DNA from: Verrucomicrobiota bacterium JB024
GTDB taxonomy: Bacteria; Verrucomicrobiota; Verrucomicrobiia; Opitutales; Cerasicoccaceae
DNA: 44,421 bases
NCBI GenBank assembly: GCA_030673825.1
Contig: JAUTCS010000015.1
Span: 1-44,421, forward strand
Direction of reading: 5' to 3'
The translations under genes were made by a program, and so were the position numbers. Shown here one piece after another: positions 26,508 through 35,291 of the stretch. The stretch's first letter is position 1. Each line of letters opens with the position of its first letter. Under the pieces are notes generated by a model. The model worked only from the letters and a program-made list of their open reading frames with translations, had not been told where the DNA came from and did no database searches.

Positions 26508-27254
26508 TTAAAGTTTAAGCAGGACAAAGAGCTGAGCCCCGGCGATGCCGCCGAGGATCGGCGCGACGATCGGCACCCAGGCGTAGGCCCAGTCCGAGCT
26601 GCCCTTGCCGGGGATGGGCAAGAGCGCGTGGGCGATGCGCGGGCCAAGGTCACGGGCGGGGTTAATCGCGTACCCGGTCGGCCCGCCCAGCGAGAGGCCA
26701 ATGGCCAGGATCAGCAGCCCGACCAGCATCGGGCCAAACCACGTGCCAATGGCGTTCGTCCAGGCGGCGGCGTTGGTCTCGGCCCCGAGGCCGACCTTTC
26801 CCAGCGCGAGGATGGCAAAAAGCAGGACCGCCGTGCCGATAAACTCCGTCACGAACGCCGGGCCGAAACGGCGCACGGCGGGCGCGGTACAGTGACAGGC
26901 GAGCTTGCCCGCGGGGTCGTCCGTCTGATCCCAGTGCGCGTAATAGGTCAGGAACACCAGCCCCTGCCCGATCATGGCCCCCGCTATCTGCGAGCCGATA
27001 TAGCCGGGCACCTGCGCCCAGTCAAAAGCCCCGATCGAGGCCAGGCTGAGCGTGACGGCGGGGTTGATATGTGCCCCGGAGATGCGCCCGACGGCGTACA
27101 CCGCGAGCATGACGGCCATGCCCCAGCCTGCCGTGATCACGATCCAGCCGCCGTTCTGGCCTTTGGACTTGGCTAAAACGACGTTGGCGACAACGCCATT
27201 GCCGAACAGAATGAGAATCGCAGTACCGACGCATTCGGCGAGATAAGGGCTCAT
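26508..27254 (-). CDS. glpF: Glycerol uptake facilitator (aquaglyceroporin)
   Basis: A 248-aa MIP-family channel of the inner membrane with six transmembrane helices, letting glycerol diffuse in for GlpK. Two NPA-type half-helix motifs are visible: 'GAHINPAVTLSLAS' and 'YAINPARDLGPRIAHAL', whose following Asp is the usual mark of glycerol-conducting members. I chose the ATG at 27254 ('MSPYLAECVGTAILILFGNG'); a longer frame from 27317 adds a Pro-rich stretch unlike the family. First gene of the operon. Its promoter overlaps a CTTGCGA-type operator. The leader has TAACCCCAACCCCC, identical to that of the PTS EIIBC gene. Confidence 0.95.
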   Translation of the reverse strand: MSPYLAECVGTAILILFGNGVVANVVLAKSKGQNGGWIVITAGWGMAVMLAVYAVGRISGAHINPAVTLSLASIGAFDWAQVPGYIGSQIAGAMIGQGLVFLTYYAHWDQTDDPAGKLACHCTAPAVRRFGPAFVTEFIGTAVLLFAILALGKVGLGAETNAAAWTNAIGTWFGPMLVGLLILAIGLSLGGPTGYAINPARDLGPRIAHALLPIPGKGSSDWAYAWVPIVAPILGGIAGAQLFVLLKL

Positions 27255-27375
27255 AGGTATGGGGGTTGGGGTTAAGCGAGAGGGTAGAAATCGGGCGGTG
27301 CCCGGTGGGTATGCCAAGAATTAACACCGAAACATAAAAACATTCAAGTCATTAATGAACATTGACTTACACCCC

Positions 27376-27405
27376 ATATAATTCTTGCGATTTCCAAGTT
27401 TCCAA
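27376..27405 (-). promoter_or_regulatory. glpF promoter with operator 1
   Basis: On the minus strand TTGGAA (27405-27400) and TTATAT (27381-27376) are spaced 18 bases. The motif CTTGCGATTTCCAAG (27384-27398) fills the spacer. An outer repeat AAGTCA-N11-TGACTT lies at about 27347-27369. Confidence 0.62.
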
Positions 27406-27455
27406 AGTCAGGAGTAGCCGGAGTTACGCTTGCTTGGGAGTGCCTGAGGTTGCCG

Positions 27456-27469
27456 CTTGCGATCGCAAG
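27456..27469. promoter_or_regulatory. glp operator 2, perfect palindrome
   Basis: CTTGCGATCGCAAG is a perfect 14-bp palindrome between glpF and the divergent DeoR gene. It shares CTTGCGA with operators 1 and 3. A further half-site CTTGGGA lies at about 27432. Confidence 0.68.
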
Positions 27470-27486
27470 TTTTCCAACGCCTATTA

Positions 27487-27515
27487 CTTGCGAATCCCAA
27501 GTCTTTCATTATAGA
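27487..27515 (+). promoter_or_regulatory. glp operator 3 over the DeoR promoter
   Basis: CTTGCGAATCCCAAG (27487-27501) overlaps a candidate -35 (TTGCGA, 27488-27493). TATAGA (27510-27515) follows after 16 bases. This implies repression of the regulator by itself. Confidence 0.62.
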
Positions 27516-27543
27516 TAATAAGAAATATTTATTTCAAAAAAGC

Positions 27544-28326
27544 ATGCTACCCCACCAACGTCAGGAGTTCATCATGCGCCGGATCGATGCCGAGGGCTCG
27601 GTCAAAAGCGCGGAGCTGGCCGAGTCTTTCGGCGTCACCAACGAGACCATCCGCAAGGACCTCGAAGCACTGGCCGAGGCCAAGCGCGTCATCCGCATCC
27701 ATGGCGGGGCGACCCGCCTCTCCGACACCCGCCACGACCTTCCCCTGCCCGCCCGGCAGGCGGTCAACCGTTTCGAAAAATCCGTCGTAGCCCAAGCCGC
27801 CGCCGCGCTTATCGAGCCGCGCGACACGCTCTTTCTCGACGCCAGCTCGACCGTGCTGGCCATGACCGATTACCTGCCGCTGGAGCCGCTGACCGTGCTG
27901 ACCAACGCGCACCACGTGATCGTCGCCCTCGGCGGGCGGCCCGGCTACGACCTGATCTGCACCGGCGGCAACTACGAGGAACGCTCGCGCTCCTATGTGG
28001 GCGTAATGGCAGAGGACTCACTCAAGCGCTTTCTGATCAAGTGGCTCTTCGTCGGCGTGGACGGGCTGCACCACGAGATCGGCGCCTCCGAGGTCAACCC
28101 CGGCCAGGCCGTGCTGAAGGAGCGCCTCATCCCCCGGGCCGAGCAGGTCTGCGTCGTGTGCGACTCCAGCAAACTGGAGAAAAAAAGCCCCTTCATCTTC
28201 GCCCAGCCGCACCAGCTCAATGTCCTGGTGACCGATGACGGCGCGAGCCCCGACATCCTCCGGCTCTACGAGAGCCAGGGCATCCGCGTCATCACCGCTC
28301 CCCTGCCCCGCGACGGGCGGGGCTAG
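27544..28326 (+). CDS. DeoR-family regulator, GlpR-like
   Basis: A 260-aa repressor, expected to release DNA when bound by a glycerol or sugar phosphate. The ATG at 27544 gives the standard DeoR start 'LPHQRQEFIMRRIDAEG', then the winged helix 'VKSAELAESFGVTNETIRKDLEAL' and 'RIHGGATRL'. The effector (DeoRC) domain shows 'DTLFLDASSTVLAM', 'LTVLTNAHHVIVAL', 'ICTGGNYEERSRSYVG' and 'KWLFVGVDGLHHEIG'. A longer frame from 27457 would run through operator 2 and is rejected. It is divergent from glpF, and three similar sites lie between them, so control of glpFKD is well supported. Its stop codon overlaps the stop of the porin gene. Confidence 0.93.
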   Translation: MLPHQRQEFIMRRIDAEGSVKSAELAESFGVTNETIRKDLEALAEAKRVIRIHGGATRLSDTRHDLPLPARQAVNRFEKSVVAQAAAALIEPRDTLFLDASSTVLAMTDYLPLEPLTVLTNAHHVIVALGGRPGYDLICTGGNYEERSRSYVGVMAEDSLKRFLIKWLFVGVDGLHHEIGASEVNPGQAVLKERLIPRAEQVCVVCDSSKLEKKSPFIFAQPHQLNVLVTDDGASPDILRLYESQGIRVITAPLPRDGRG

Positions 28327-29576
28327 AAGCTCGCCCCGAACTGCACGCCGAGCACGAGGGCGTTGTCGATGTTACCGGTGCCACCGGGGTTGATCACGTA
28401 CTGGAGGTCGGGCTGGATATAAGTCGAGTCCGTCACGGCAAACCTGTATCCAGTTTCGAATACTATTTCGTTGCTCACGCTGGAACCGCCCGCGGCGACC
28501 TGCTGGTCCGAGTAGTTGTCACTGAACTGCCCGTAGGTGAAAAAGAGCACGGCGCGGTCATCCGGACGACCGGGGAAGAGGCCCTTGTAGTTCGCGCCGA
28601 AGCTGGTCTGGATCGGCACGATGGCCACGTCCTGCTGGTCGGTGTAGGCAAAGGTAAGGAAAAGCACCAGCCCCTCGTCCGAGCCCGGCTCCTCGGCATA
28701 GACCTGGTAGTCAGCCCCCATGTAGAAGCGGGTAAAGATGTCAGTCGTGTCCGTGCTGTTGAACTGCGGCATGTCGTAGCCGAAGGTCTGGTTTACGCCC
28801 GCGAACAGCCGGAAGGGCTTGTCATCGAGCTTCGGTGTCCAGTCGTACTGCACGAAGAGCGAAACGCCGTCGTCACCGCCGATGCTCCAGTCCAGCCCAT
28901 GGTCGTTCGGGTCGAACATGTTCGGGGCGAGCTGGAAGAGACCGACGCGCAGTGTGCCGTCCTCGGGCAGCTTGGCCTTGATCCGTCCGCCCCAGACCGG
29001 GAACGGATAAGAGGTCATCACGCCGTCAAAGAGCACGGCGCGAATCTGGCCGTTAACGGCGTTGTTGAGCGAGTAGCTGTAGTAAGGCGAGCCCACAAAG
29101 TCGTCCGTCGCGGTCATGCGCCCGGCTTTGATCGAGAAGTCTCCGTCGGCGAAGGTCTTCTCCAGTGTCAGGTTATAGAAGAATATCGTCTGGCCGCCCA
29201 CGAGCTGCATGACGCTGTACTGGCTGCCGACGGCAGGCGTGAGGTCGCTACCTTCGCGGTAGATACCGGATAACGCCAGGGTCGTGCTTTCCCATCCGAG
29301 GACCTTCTCCAGGTCGAGTTCCATGCCGAAGAAGGTGTCGCTGGCGTAGTTGCTGCTCGTGTAGTTGCCGCCGGATACGTTGCCAGCGAAGATGGCGTTA
29401 TAGTACGCGAACACCTCGACGCCTTCATTAGCCAAGTCGTGGCGCACTCCGCCCCAATCGCCCGTCAGCCGGTCGTGGTATTTATAGGGGTCGTAGTCTT
29501 CGTAGGCGCGCGTGGTGGACAGGCCGCCGAGCATCAGCAAGAGGACCAGTGTAGTTATTTTCGAATACGTATTCAT
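28323..29576 (-). CDS. OprB-type carbohydrate-selective porin
   Basis: A 417-aa outer-membrane beta-barrel for passive sugar uptake. The ATG at 29576 gives a signal peptide ('ITTLVLLLMLGGLSTTRA'). The mature start 'YHDRLTGDWGGVRHDLANEGVEVFAYY' is the OprB family mark. Alternating beta strands and the last strand 'NALVLGVQFGASF', ending in Phe as outer-membrane barrels do, are visible. It is on the same strand as the fructose PTS genes, 138 nt after EIIBC, and is probably part of that operon. This would make fructose or a related sugar its cargo; OprB of Pseudomonas takes glucose and other monosaccharides. A longer frame from 29630 has no signal peptide at its start. Confidence 0.9.
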   Translation of the reverse strand: MNTYSKITTLVLLLMLGGLSTTRAYEDYDPYKYHDRLTGDWGGVRHDLANEGVEVFAYYNAIFAGNVSGGNYTSSNYASDTFFGMELDLEKVLGWESTTLALSGIYREGSDLTPAVGSQYSVMQLVGGQTIFFYNLTLEKTFADGDFSIKAGRMTATDDFVGSPYYSYSLNNAVNGQIRAVLFDGVMTSYPFPVWGGRIKAKLPEDGTLRVGLFQLAPNMFDPNDHGLDWSIGGDDGVSLFVQYDWTPKLDDKPFRLFAGVNQTFGYDMPQFNSTDTTDIFTRFYMGADYQVYAEEPGSDEGLVLFLTFAYTDQQDVAIVPIQTSFGANYKGLFPGRPDDRAVLFFTYGQFSDNYSDQQVAAGGSSVSNEIVFETGYRFAVTDSTYIQPDLQYVINPGGTGNIDNALVLGVQFGASF

Positions 29577-29714
29577 CGGGGTTGTTTTTTGGGGTAGTAT
29601 TTTAGTTGGATTCAGGCCAGGAACACGCACCGGGCCATATTGAGGGGTAAGGGAACCCCGGCACGCCCCGCAAGGAGGCGCGCCCGAGGTTGGTGTGGGG
29701 GGTAGAAAGTGTAC

Positions 29715-31547
29715 TTAAGCTGCGGCGGGCTTGACCACCGACGCTGAGGATTTTTTGTTGTCTTTACCGGCCTGCGCGAGCGGGCGTTTGACCAGGCACA
29801 GCACTACCGTGGAGACCAGGGTGCCAGCCACAATCGCGCCCAGGTAGGCCAGGCCGTGCGTGATCGCGTTGGGGATGAGCAGGACAAAGATGCCGCCGTG
29901 GGGCACGACCAGCTCGCAGCCGAAAAGCATGGATAAACCGCCCGTGACCGCCGAACCCGCCATGATGCAGGGGATGACGCGGATCGGGTCCGCCGCCGCG
30001 TAGGGAATCGCCCCCTCGGTGATAAAGGACAGGCCGAGCACAGCCGTAGCCTTCGAAGCCTGGCGCTCGTCCGACGTGAAGCGGTTGCGGGCGATATTAG
30101 CCGCAACCGCGCAGGCCAGCGGTGGCACCATGCCTGCGGCCATGACCGCGGCCATCGGTCCGTAGATCTCCGCCGAGAGTAGTCCGATGCCGAAGGTGTA
30201 GGCGGCCTTGTTGACCGGTCCCCCCATGTCAAAGGCCATCATCGCGCCGAGGATGAGTCCGAGCGTCAGGGCACTTCCCTCCTGCATGTTGCTCAGCCAG
30301 GCCGAGAGGGTTTCCAGCACGACCTTGACCGGCGGGCCGACCACGTAGATCATGGCCAATCCAACCAACAGCGAGGACAACAGCGGCAGGATAAGCACAG
30401 GCTTGAGTCCGGCGAGCGAGTCGGGCAGGCGCACGGCGCGGTTGATCCACAGGGCAATATAACCCGCAAGAAAACCGGCGACTAGCCCCCCGAGAAACCC
30501 TGACCCCACCTGCACGGCGAGCATACCGCCGATCAACCCCGGCGTCAGGCCGGGCCGATCCGCGATGGAGAAAGCGATGAAGCCGGCGAGCACGGGGATG
30601 AAGAGAGCGAAGGCCGACTTTGCGCCGATCTGCATCAGAGCCCAGCCAAAGGTACCCTCCTGGTCACCCGCGTACACCCCGCCGATGGCGAAAGCCAGCG
30701 CGATGAGCAACCCGCCCGCCACGATCAGCGGCAGCATGTGCGAGACACCCGTCATGAGGTGCTTGTACACGCCCGTGCGCGCTTTTTTGGGCGGCATCTT
30801 GAGTGCGCCGGGTTTGGCGGCGACAGGTTCGAGCGCGAGGGCTTCCTTGATCAGGCCCGCCGCGTCGTTGATCGCGGCCTTGGTGCCGGTTTCGAGCAGA
30901 CGCTTCCCGGCGAAACGGGCCGTCTCCACATTGGCATCGGCAGCCACGATCACTGCGTCCGCCCGCGCGATTTCTTCTTCGGTCAGTTCGTTCTTCGCTC
31001 CGACCGAGCCGCGCGTCTCGACTTTCATCTCGTAGCCGAGCGCCTTGGCGCCGCGCAGAAGTGCTTCGGCAGCCATAAAGGTATGGGCAATGCCCGTCGG
31101 GCATGAGGTCACGCCGACGAGGTATTTGGTCGCAGGTGCAGCCTTTGTGGTCGCCCCACCCTCGCCTGCGAATGCGGACTGTGCCGGAGGCTCCGCTTCG
31201 GAGGTGCCGCCGGAGCGGGCAAAGTCGTTGGTGCTTGCAGCCGCATCGCCGGGGAAAAGCTGCCCGACCACGGAGCGGGTCTCACGGGCCAACCGGGCCA
31301 GGCTGGTAGCGATCACAGGCACACCGGAGTCGGCAGGCTGAGCAGGAGCCGTGACAGCCGAGAGGATGACCGCGTCAGCCGTGCGGCCGGAGGTGCGCCA
31401 GGCCGCGACGGGATCGATCTCTGTCTCGGCCATGAGCTCGAGGCTCAGGCCGCGGCGGGTGGCCTCGGCCTCCAGCGCGCCCTTGGCCAGTCGAAAGACC
31501 GGGGCCCGTTCGGTGGCGGTTTGGATGACAACAAGCAAGGAGGACAT
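29715..31547 (-). CDS. fruA: PTS fructose transporter subunit EIIBC
   Basis: A 610-aa inner-membrane sugar phosphotransferase that imports fructose as fructose 1-phosphate. Residues 1-100 form a degenerate EIIB-like domain without the active Cys. A low-complexity linker runs over 100-140. The true EIIB domain (141-240) has '[19 protein letters not shown]' with phosphocysteine Cys149. EIIC (about 265-590) has eight to ten membrane helices, including '[18 protein letters not shown]' and '[20 protein letters not shown]', as in FruA. It lies 20 nt after fruK. Its leader contains the same TAACCCCAACCCCC as glpF. Duplicated EIIB'-EIIB-EIIC order is typical of the fructose family. Confidence 0.95.
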   Translation of the reverse strand: MSSLLVVIQTATERAPVFRLAKGALEAEATRRGLSLELMAETEIDPVAAWRTSGRTADAVILSAVTAPAQPADSGVPVIATSLARLARETRSVVGQLFPGDAAASTNDFARSGGTSEAEPPAQSAFAGEGGATTKAAPATKYLVGVTSCPTGIAHTFMAAEALLRGAKALGYEMKVETRGSVGAKNELTEEEIARADAVIVAADANVETARFAGKRLLETGTKAAINDAAGLIKEALALEPVAAKPGALKMPPKKARTGVYKHLMTGVSHMLPLIVAGGLLIALAFAIGGVYAGDQEGTFGWALMQIGAKSAFALFIPVLAGFIAFSIADRPGLTPGLIGGMLAVQVGSGFLGGLVAGFLAGYIALWINRAVRLPDSLAGLKPVLILPLLSSLLVGLAMIYVVGPPVKVVLETLSAWLSNMQEGSALTLGLILGAMMAFDMGGPVNKAAYTFGIGLLSAEIYGPMAAVMAAGMVPPLACAVAANIARNRFTSDERQASKATAVLGLSFITEGAIPYAAADPIRVIPCIMAGSAVTGGLSMLFGCELVVPHGGIFVLLIPNAITHGLAYLGAIVAGTLVSTVVLCLVKRPLAQAGKDNKKSSASVVKPAAA

Positions 31548-31567
31548 TTTTATGACAGGGGTTGGGG

Positions 31568-32566
31568 TTAGTTACGGCTCAGGGTCGGAGCAGGATGGGA
31601 ACTGCCCGCCCGTTCAAAGGCGGTCAGCGGCTGCACGGAAATTTGTGCCATCTGTGATCGGATGACATCCGCCGACGGCAGCGACGGCATGAGGGATTCG
31701 AGACGGTTCCAGGCATAAACGGTACCCAGTTGCGCGCAGGCCGCCGGGCTTTCGCCAGCCGCATGGGCCAGCAGATAACCGGCCAGCAGCGAGTCGCCCG
31801 CGCCGACGGTCGAGACGACCCGGGCCTTGGGCGCGGCGGCCATGAGCTCGGCCTCGGGCGAGAGAAACAGCGCCCCCTCACCGCCGAGCGAGACCACGAG
31901 GTTCGGGGTCTTGGCCCGGCGCAGTTCACGGGCGGCGTTCACAGTCTGGCGGAAATCCTTCAGCTTCACGCCAAGGTATTCGGAGAGTTCGAGCGCGTTG
32001 GGCTTGGCGAGGTCGGCCCCGGCGGCGATCCCGGCCTTGAGCGCGGGGCCGCTGGAGTCAATCGCGATCAGTCCGCCACCGTCATGCACGGCGCGAACGA
32101 TCTCGGCCACGAACTCCGGGCCGATCCCCGCGGGCAGGCTGCCCGCGATCACGCACCAGCGCCCCGGCGCGGCGAGCCGGGCCACCCTCTCAAGCAGGAG
32201 CGCCTGTTGCGCGGGCGTGGGAGCGGGGCCACGGAGGTTGAGGTCGGTCGTCTCCTCGGATTTCGTATCCACAATCTTGATACACGTCCGGGTCTCTCCG
32301 TCCACGCGGACAAACGCGTCCCGCAGGCCGTGGCGCCCGAAGTGCCGCTCAAAAATCGACGTATTCTCCTCCCCCAGAAACCCCGTGACGGCGGCGCGGG
32401 CTCCGCCGAGTGAGAGCATGGTGGCGACGTTGACACCCTTGCCCCCGGCCTGCCGGTGCGAACGGCTGGCGCGGTGCACCTCGCCGGGTGTGAGGCCCTC
32501 GACGAAAACCGTGTGGTCGATGGCCGGATTCAGGGTGACAGTGATGAAGTCCAATGAAGTCGTCAT
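31568..32566 (-). CDS. fruK: 1-phosphofructokinase
   Basis: A 332-aa PfkB-family kinase that turns fructose 1-phosphate into fructose 1,6-bisphosphate with ATP in the cytoplasm. It opens with '[16 protein letters not shown]', the usual start of FruK. The first PfkB signature is '[15 protein letters not shown]' and the second, with the catalytic Asp, is '[15 protein letters not shown]'. '[17 protein letters not shown]' and '[13 protein letters not shown]' are also family-like. The ATG at 32566 is preferred to a frame at 32596, which would overlap the upstream gene. It sits between the EIIBC and EIIA-HPr-EI genes, the standard fructose operon. Confidence 0.95.
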   Translation of the reverse strand: MTTSLDFITVTLNPAIDHTVFVEGLTPGEVHRASRSHRQAGGKGVNVATMLSLGGARAAVTGFLGEENTSIFERHFGRHGLRDAFVRVDGETRTCIKIVDTKSEETTDLNLRGPAPTPAQQALLLERVARLAAPGRWCVIAGSLPAGIGPEFVAEIVRAVHDGGGLIAIDSSGPALKAGIAAGADLAKPNALELSEYLGVKLKDFRQTVNAARELRRAKTPNLVVSLGGEGALFLSPEAELMAAAPKARVVSTVGAGDSLLAGYLLAHAAGESPAACAQLGTVYAWNRLESLMPSLPSADVIRSQMAQISVQPLTAFERAGSSHPAPTLSRN

Positions 32567-32588
32567 GGGAAAAAGGATTGGAGATGGA

Positions 32589-35051
32589 TCAGGCAAAAGG
32601 TAGCAAGCGGACAGCCATGGCGTCTTCCTGTTCGAGGGCGCGGCGGGCCAGCTTCTGGAGCCGGGCGTAGGGGGCGTGGCGGAGTTTTTCCTTCACGGCG
32701 GGAATGAGGGCCGGGGGCATGCTCAGCTCATCGACGCCGAGGCCGGTCAGGATCTGCGCTCCGAGCGGGTCAGCGGCGATCCCACCGCACACACCGATCC
32801 ATTTACCCTCAGCATGAGCCGCGCGGGCAGCCTGTCCGATGAGCCGAAGCACCACCGGATGCAGGCCGTCCGCGCGGCGGGCCAGCAGCGGATGTGTGCG
32901 GTCCACGGCCAGCGCATACTGGGTCAGGTCGTTCGTACCGACAGAGAAAAAGTCCGCTACCCGCGCCAGCTCGGGGGCCATGACGACAGCCGAGGGCACC
33001 TCGATCATCACACCCAGGTCGATGCGCGGGCCGTCCACTTCCTGCCGGACGGATTCGGCGAGGTTGCGGATGCGGCGAAAGTCGTTCGAGGTCGCCACCA
33101 TGGGAAAGAGGAGCTTGATCGGTCCGTGGGCGGCGGCGCGGTAAACGGCGCGCAGCTGTGTGCGCAGGATGTCCGGGCGGGCCAGCTCCAAGCGGATGCC
33201 CCGCAGCCCGAGGAAGGACAGGTCGCGTTCGCTCAGGCCAAGGTAGTCCACCGGCTTATCCCCGCCGATGTCGATCGTGCGCAGCACCATGGGCAGGCCC
33301 TCCAGCGCCTCGATCATGGCACGGTAGCTCTCGTACTGCTCATCCTCGTCGGGGGCGTGCGGGCGGTCGAGGAAGAGGAACTCGGTACGCACGAGCCCTA
33401 CGCCTTCGGCTCCGCTGCGCAACGCGTCCTCCGCCTCGGCCACGCGCGAAATGTTGGCGACGACCTCCACGCGGTGGCCGTCCGGCGTCATCGCAGGCTG
33501 GAAACGCTCGGTCCAGGCGCGTTTGCGCTGGGCGTCGAGGGTCTTGAGCGCCTGGCAGGCCGACTCCTGGTCCTCGCGGGAGGGGTTTAAAATCAAGCGC
33601 CCGCCGGAGGCATCGAGGATAGCAGTCGCGCCCTCGCGGGCGGACTCCACCCCGACCCCGGCGGCGACCAGCATGGGGATACCCAGCGAACGGGCCACGA
33701 TGGCCGAGTGGGCATTCGGGCTGCCCTCGCGCAGGCAGATGCCGCAGACCTTTTCGCGCGAGAGCTGGGCGGCCTCGGAGGGCTCAAGGTCGGCGGCGAC
33801 GAGGATGGAGGGCTCCGTCACGCCGTCCAGCGAATGCTGCCCGGCCCCGGTGAGGATGCGGCTGACGCGGTTGCCCGCATCTCGCAGGTCGATGGCACGC
33901 TGGGCCAGGTTTTCATCATCCACCGCGGCCATGTGCTCGGCCTTTTCGCCGATAACAGCCTCCCAAGCCGTAAGCGCATCGGCTCCGGCATCGATTTTTT
34001 CGAGCACCTCGTCGCGCAGGGTCTCGTCCGAAATGAGCGCCGCGTGCGCGTTGAACAGGTTACGCTGCACCTGGTTCATGCCGCTGTCGGCAGCCAGCTC
34101 CAGCAGGGTCTCGGCGGCGCTGTTCAGCGCCACTTTCAGCGCGGAGCGTTCGGCCTCGTCGTCGCCGCGCTTGCGGCGGGCAGTACCGGCATCCGCCTCT
34201 TTCCAGCGGATGACCGGGCCCAGCGCGATGCCGGGGGCGGCCATGGTGCCGCTGACGATGTCCGCCGTGTCCACGCGCAGCGGCTGCCAAATGACCGTCG
34301 CCGCGCCGGGCTCCTCCTCCTGTGGCTCGTCGTTGATCAGCTCGACCAGGCGGCGAAGCTGGCGCAGGTGGTCGTCCGCATAGGGCGAGTCGGAACGGAT
34401 CTCGATCCGACTGCCCGCGCTGATGCCCAGGCCGACGATGCTCATGGCGCGGCGGGCATCAGCCTCACGTCCGTTCACGACGAGGGAGAGCTTGCCGTCC
34501 ATGCGCTCGGTGGCGGCGGCGAGCTGGCTGGCCGGGCGCAAGTGAAAGCCGCGTGGATTGGTAAAATCGACGACCACGCGGGCCCCGTCAAAATCCTCTC
34601 CGGCCTCTTCTCCCACTTCGGTAGCTCCAGACTCCAGCGCGGCGACGATCTCGGCGGGGTCGTCAGTATGCGCCAGGCGCTCAGCCAGCTTCGCATCGGC
34701 GGTGACGGAAGTCAGCTGCCCGAGCAGGCCGATGTGCTCGTCACTGCGGGCGGCTATACCGAAAATCAGCCGGGCGCGTTCCTCCCCTTTCCACGGCACA
34801 CCGTCGGGCACCTGAATCATAACCACGCGCGTCTGCGCGATCAGGCCTGCCTCCTGCGGGCGACCATGCGGGATAGCCACGCCGTTGCCGAGGTAGGTGT
34901 TGGCCGCCTGCTCGCGGGCCAGCATGCTCTGGGCGTAAGCCGGTTGCACCGCGCCACGCTCGGCCAGAAAGGCCGCCACCGCCCGGACCGCCTCTTCGCG
35001 GGTGGAAAAGGACTGGCCTAGCCGGATGTCCGAAGGGGTAAGTTGAAGCAT
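32589..35051 (-). CDS. fruB: Fused PTS phosphoryl carrier: EIIA(Fru)-HPr-EI
   Basis: An 820-aa multiphosphoryl transfer protein that carries phosphate from PEP to the fructose EIIBC. Residues 1-145 are EIIA with His62 in 'NGVAIPHGRP'. Residues 158-245 are HPr with His170 in 'FTNPRGFHLRPASQLA'. Residues 265-820 are Enzyme I with 'GIALGPVIRW', the phosphohistidine region 'EGSPNAHSAIVARSLGIPM' (His448), 'RTEFLFLDRP' and 'GVCGGIAADPLGAQILTGL', whose Cys matches the EI active-site Cys. The whole general PTS chain is therefore in one protein, as in Pseudomonas and Xanthomonas FruB/MTP. The ATG at 35051 was chosen over a TTG nine bases upstream. It is the first gene of the operon, behind a TGTAATCGATTACA operator. 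Confidence 0.94.
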   Translation of the reverse strand: MLQLTPSDIRLGQSFSTREEAVRAVAAFLAERGAVQPAYAQSMLAREQAANTYLGNGVAIPHGRPQEAGLIAQTRVVMIQVPDGVPWKGEERARLIFGIAARSDEHIGLLGQLTSVTADAKLAERLAHTDDPAEIVAALESGATEVGEEAGEDFDGARVVVDFTNPRGFHLRPASQLAAATERMDGKLSLVVNGREADARRAMSIVGLGISAGSRIEIRSDSPYADDHLRQLRRLVELINDEPQEEEPGAATVIWQPLRVDTADIVSGTMAAPGIALGPVIRWKEADAGTARRKRGDDEAERSALKVALNSAAETLLELAADSGMNQVQRNLFNAHAALISDETLRDEVLEKIDAGADALTAWEAVIGEKAEHMAAVDDENLAQRAIDLRDAGNRVSRILTGAGQHSLDGVTEPSILVAADLEPSEAAQLSREKVCGICLREGSPNAHSAIVARSLGIPMLVAAGVGVESAREGATAILDASGGRLILNPSREDQESACQALKTLDAQRKRAWTERFQPAMTPDGHRVEVVANISRVAEAEDALRSGAEGVGLVRTEFLFLDRPHAPDEDEQYESYRAMIEALEGLPMVLRTIDIGGDKPVDYLGLSERDLSFLGLRGIRLELARPDILRTQLRAVYRAAAHGPIKLLFPMVATSNDFRRIRNLAESVRQEVDGPRIDLGVMIEVPSAVVMAPELARVADFFSVGTNDLTQYALAVDRTHPLLARRADGLHPVVLRLIGQAARAAHAEGKWIGVCGGIAADPLGAQILTGLGVDELSMPPALIPAVKEKLRHAPYARLQKLARRALEQEDAMAVRLLPFA

Positions 35052-35096
35052 GGATTTCAAGGGATCGAGTTAGGGTTGTTGGAGAAAACAGCAAAA

Positions 35097-35125
35097 CATA
35101 TGTAATCGATTACACACAAATGCAA
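35097..35125 (-). promoter_or_regulatory. Fructose operon promoter with perfect LacI-type operator
   Basis: TGTAATCGATTACA (35101-35114) is a perfect 14-bp palindrome with the CG centre usual for LacI/GalR proteins. On the minus strand TTGCAT (35125-35120) lies 17 bases from CATATG (35102-35097), so the operator sits inside the spacer. The divergent LacI gene is the natural partner. Confidence 0.72.
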
Positions 35126-35291
35126 GAAAAAATTTAAAAACGCTGCATACGCCGGTCATGCAAAAGGCATAAGCCTTTCTTTTGTATTGATTTATTCATA
35201 AAAACTAAAAACATTAGATAATAATCGTTTTCATAAAACAACCTTTCGTCAGGGTTATCTCGCTTCCACCCCCTTTAAAATAGCTTCCCCC

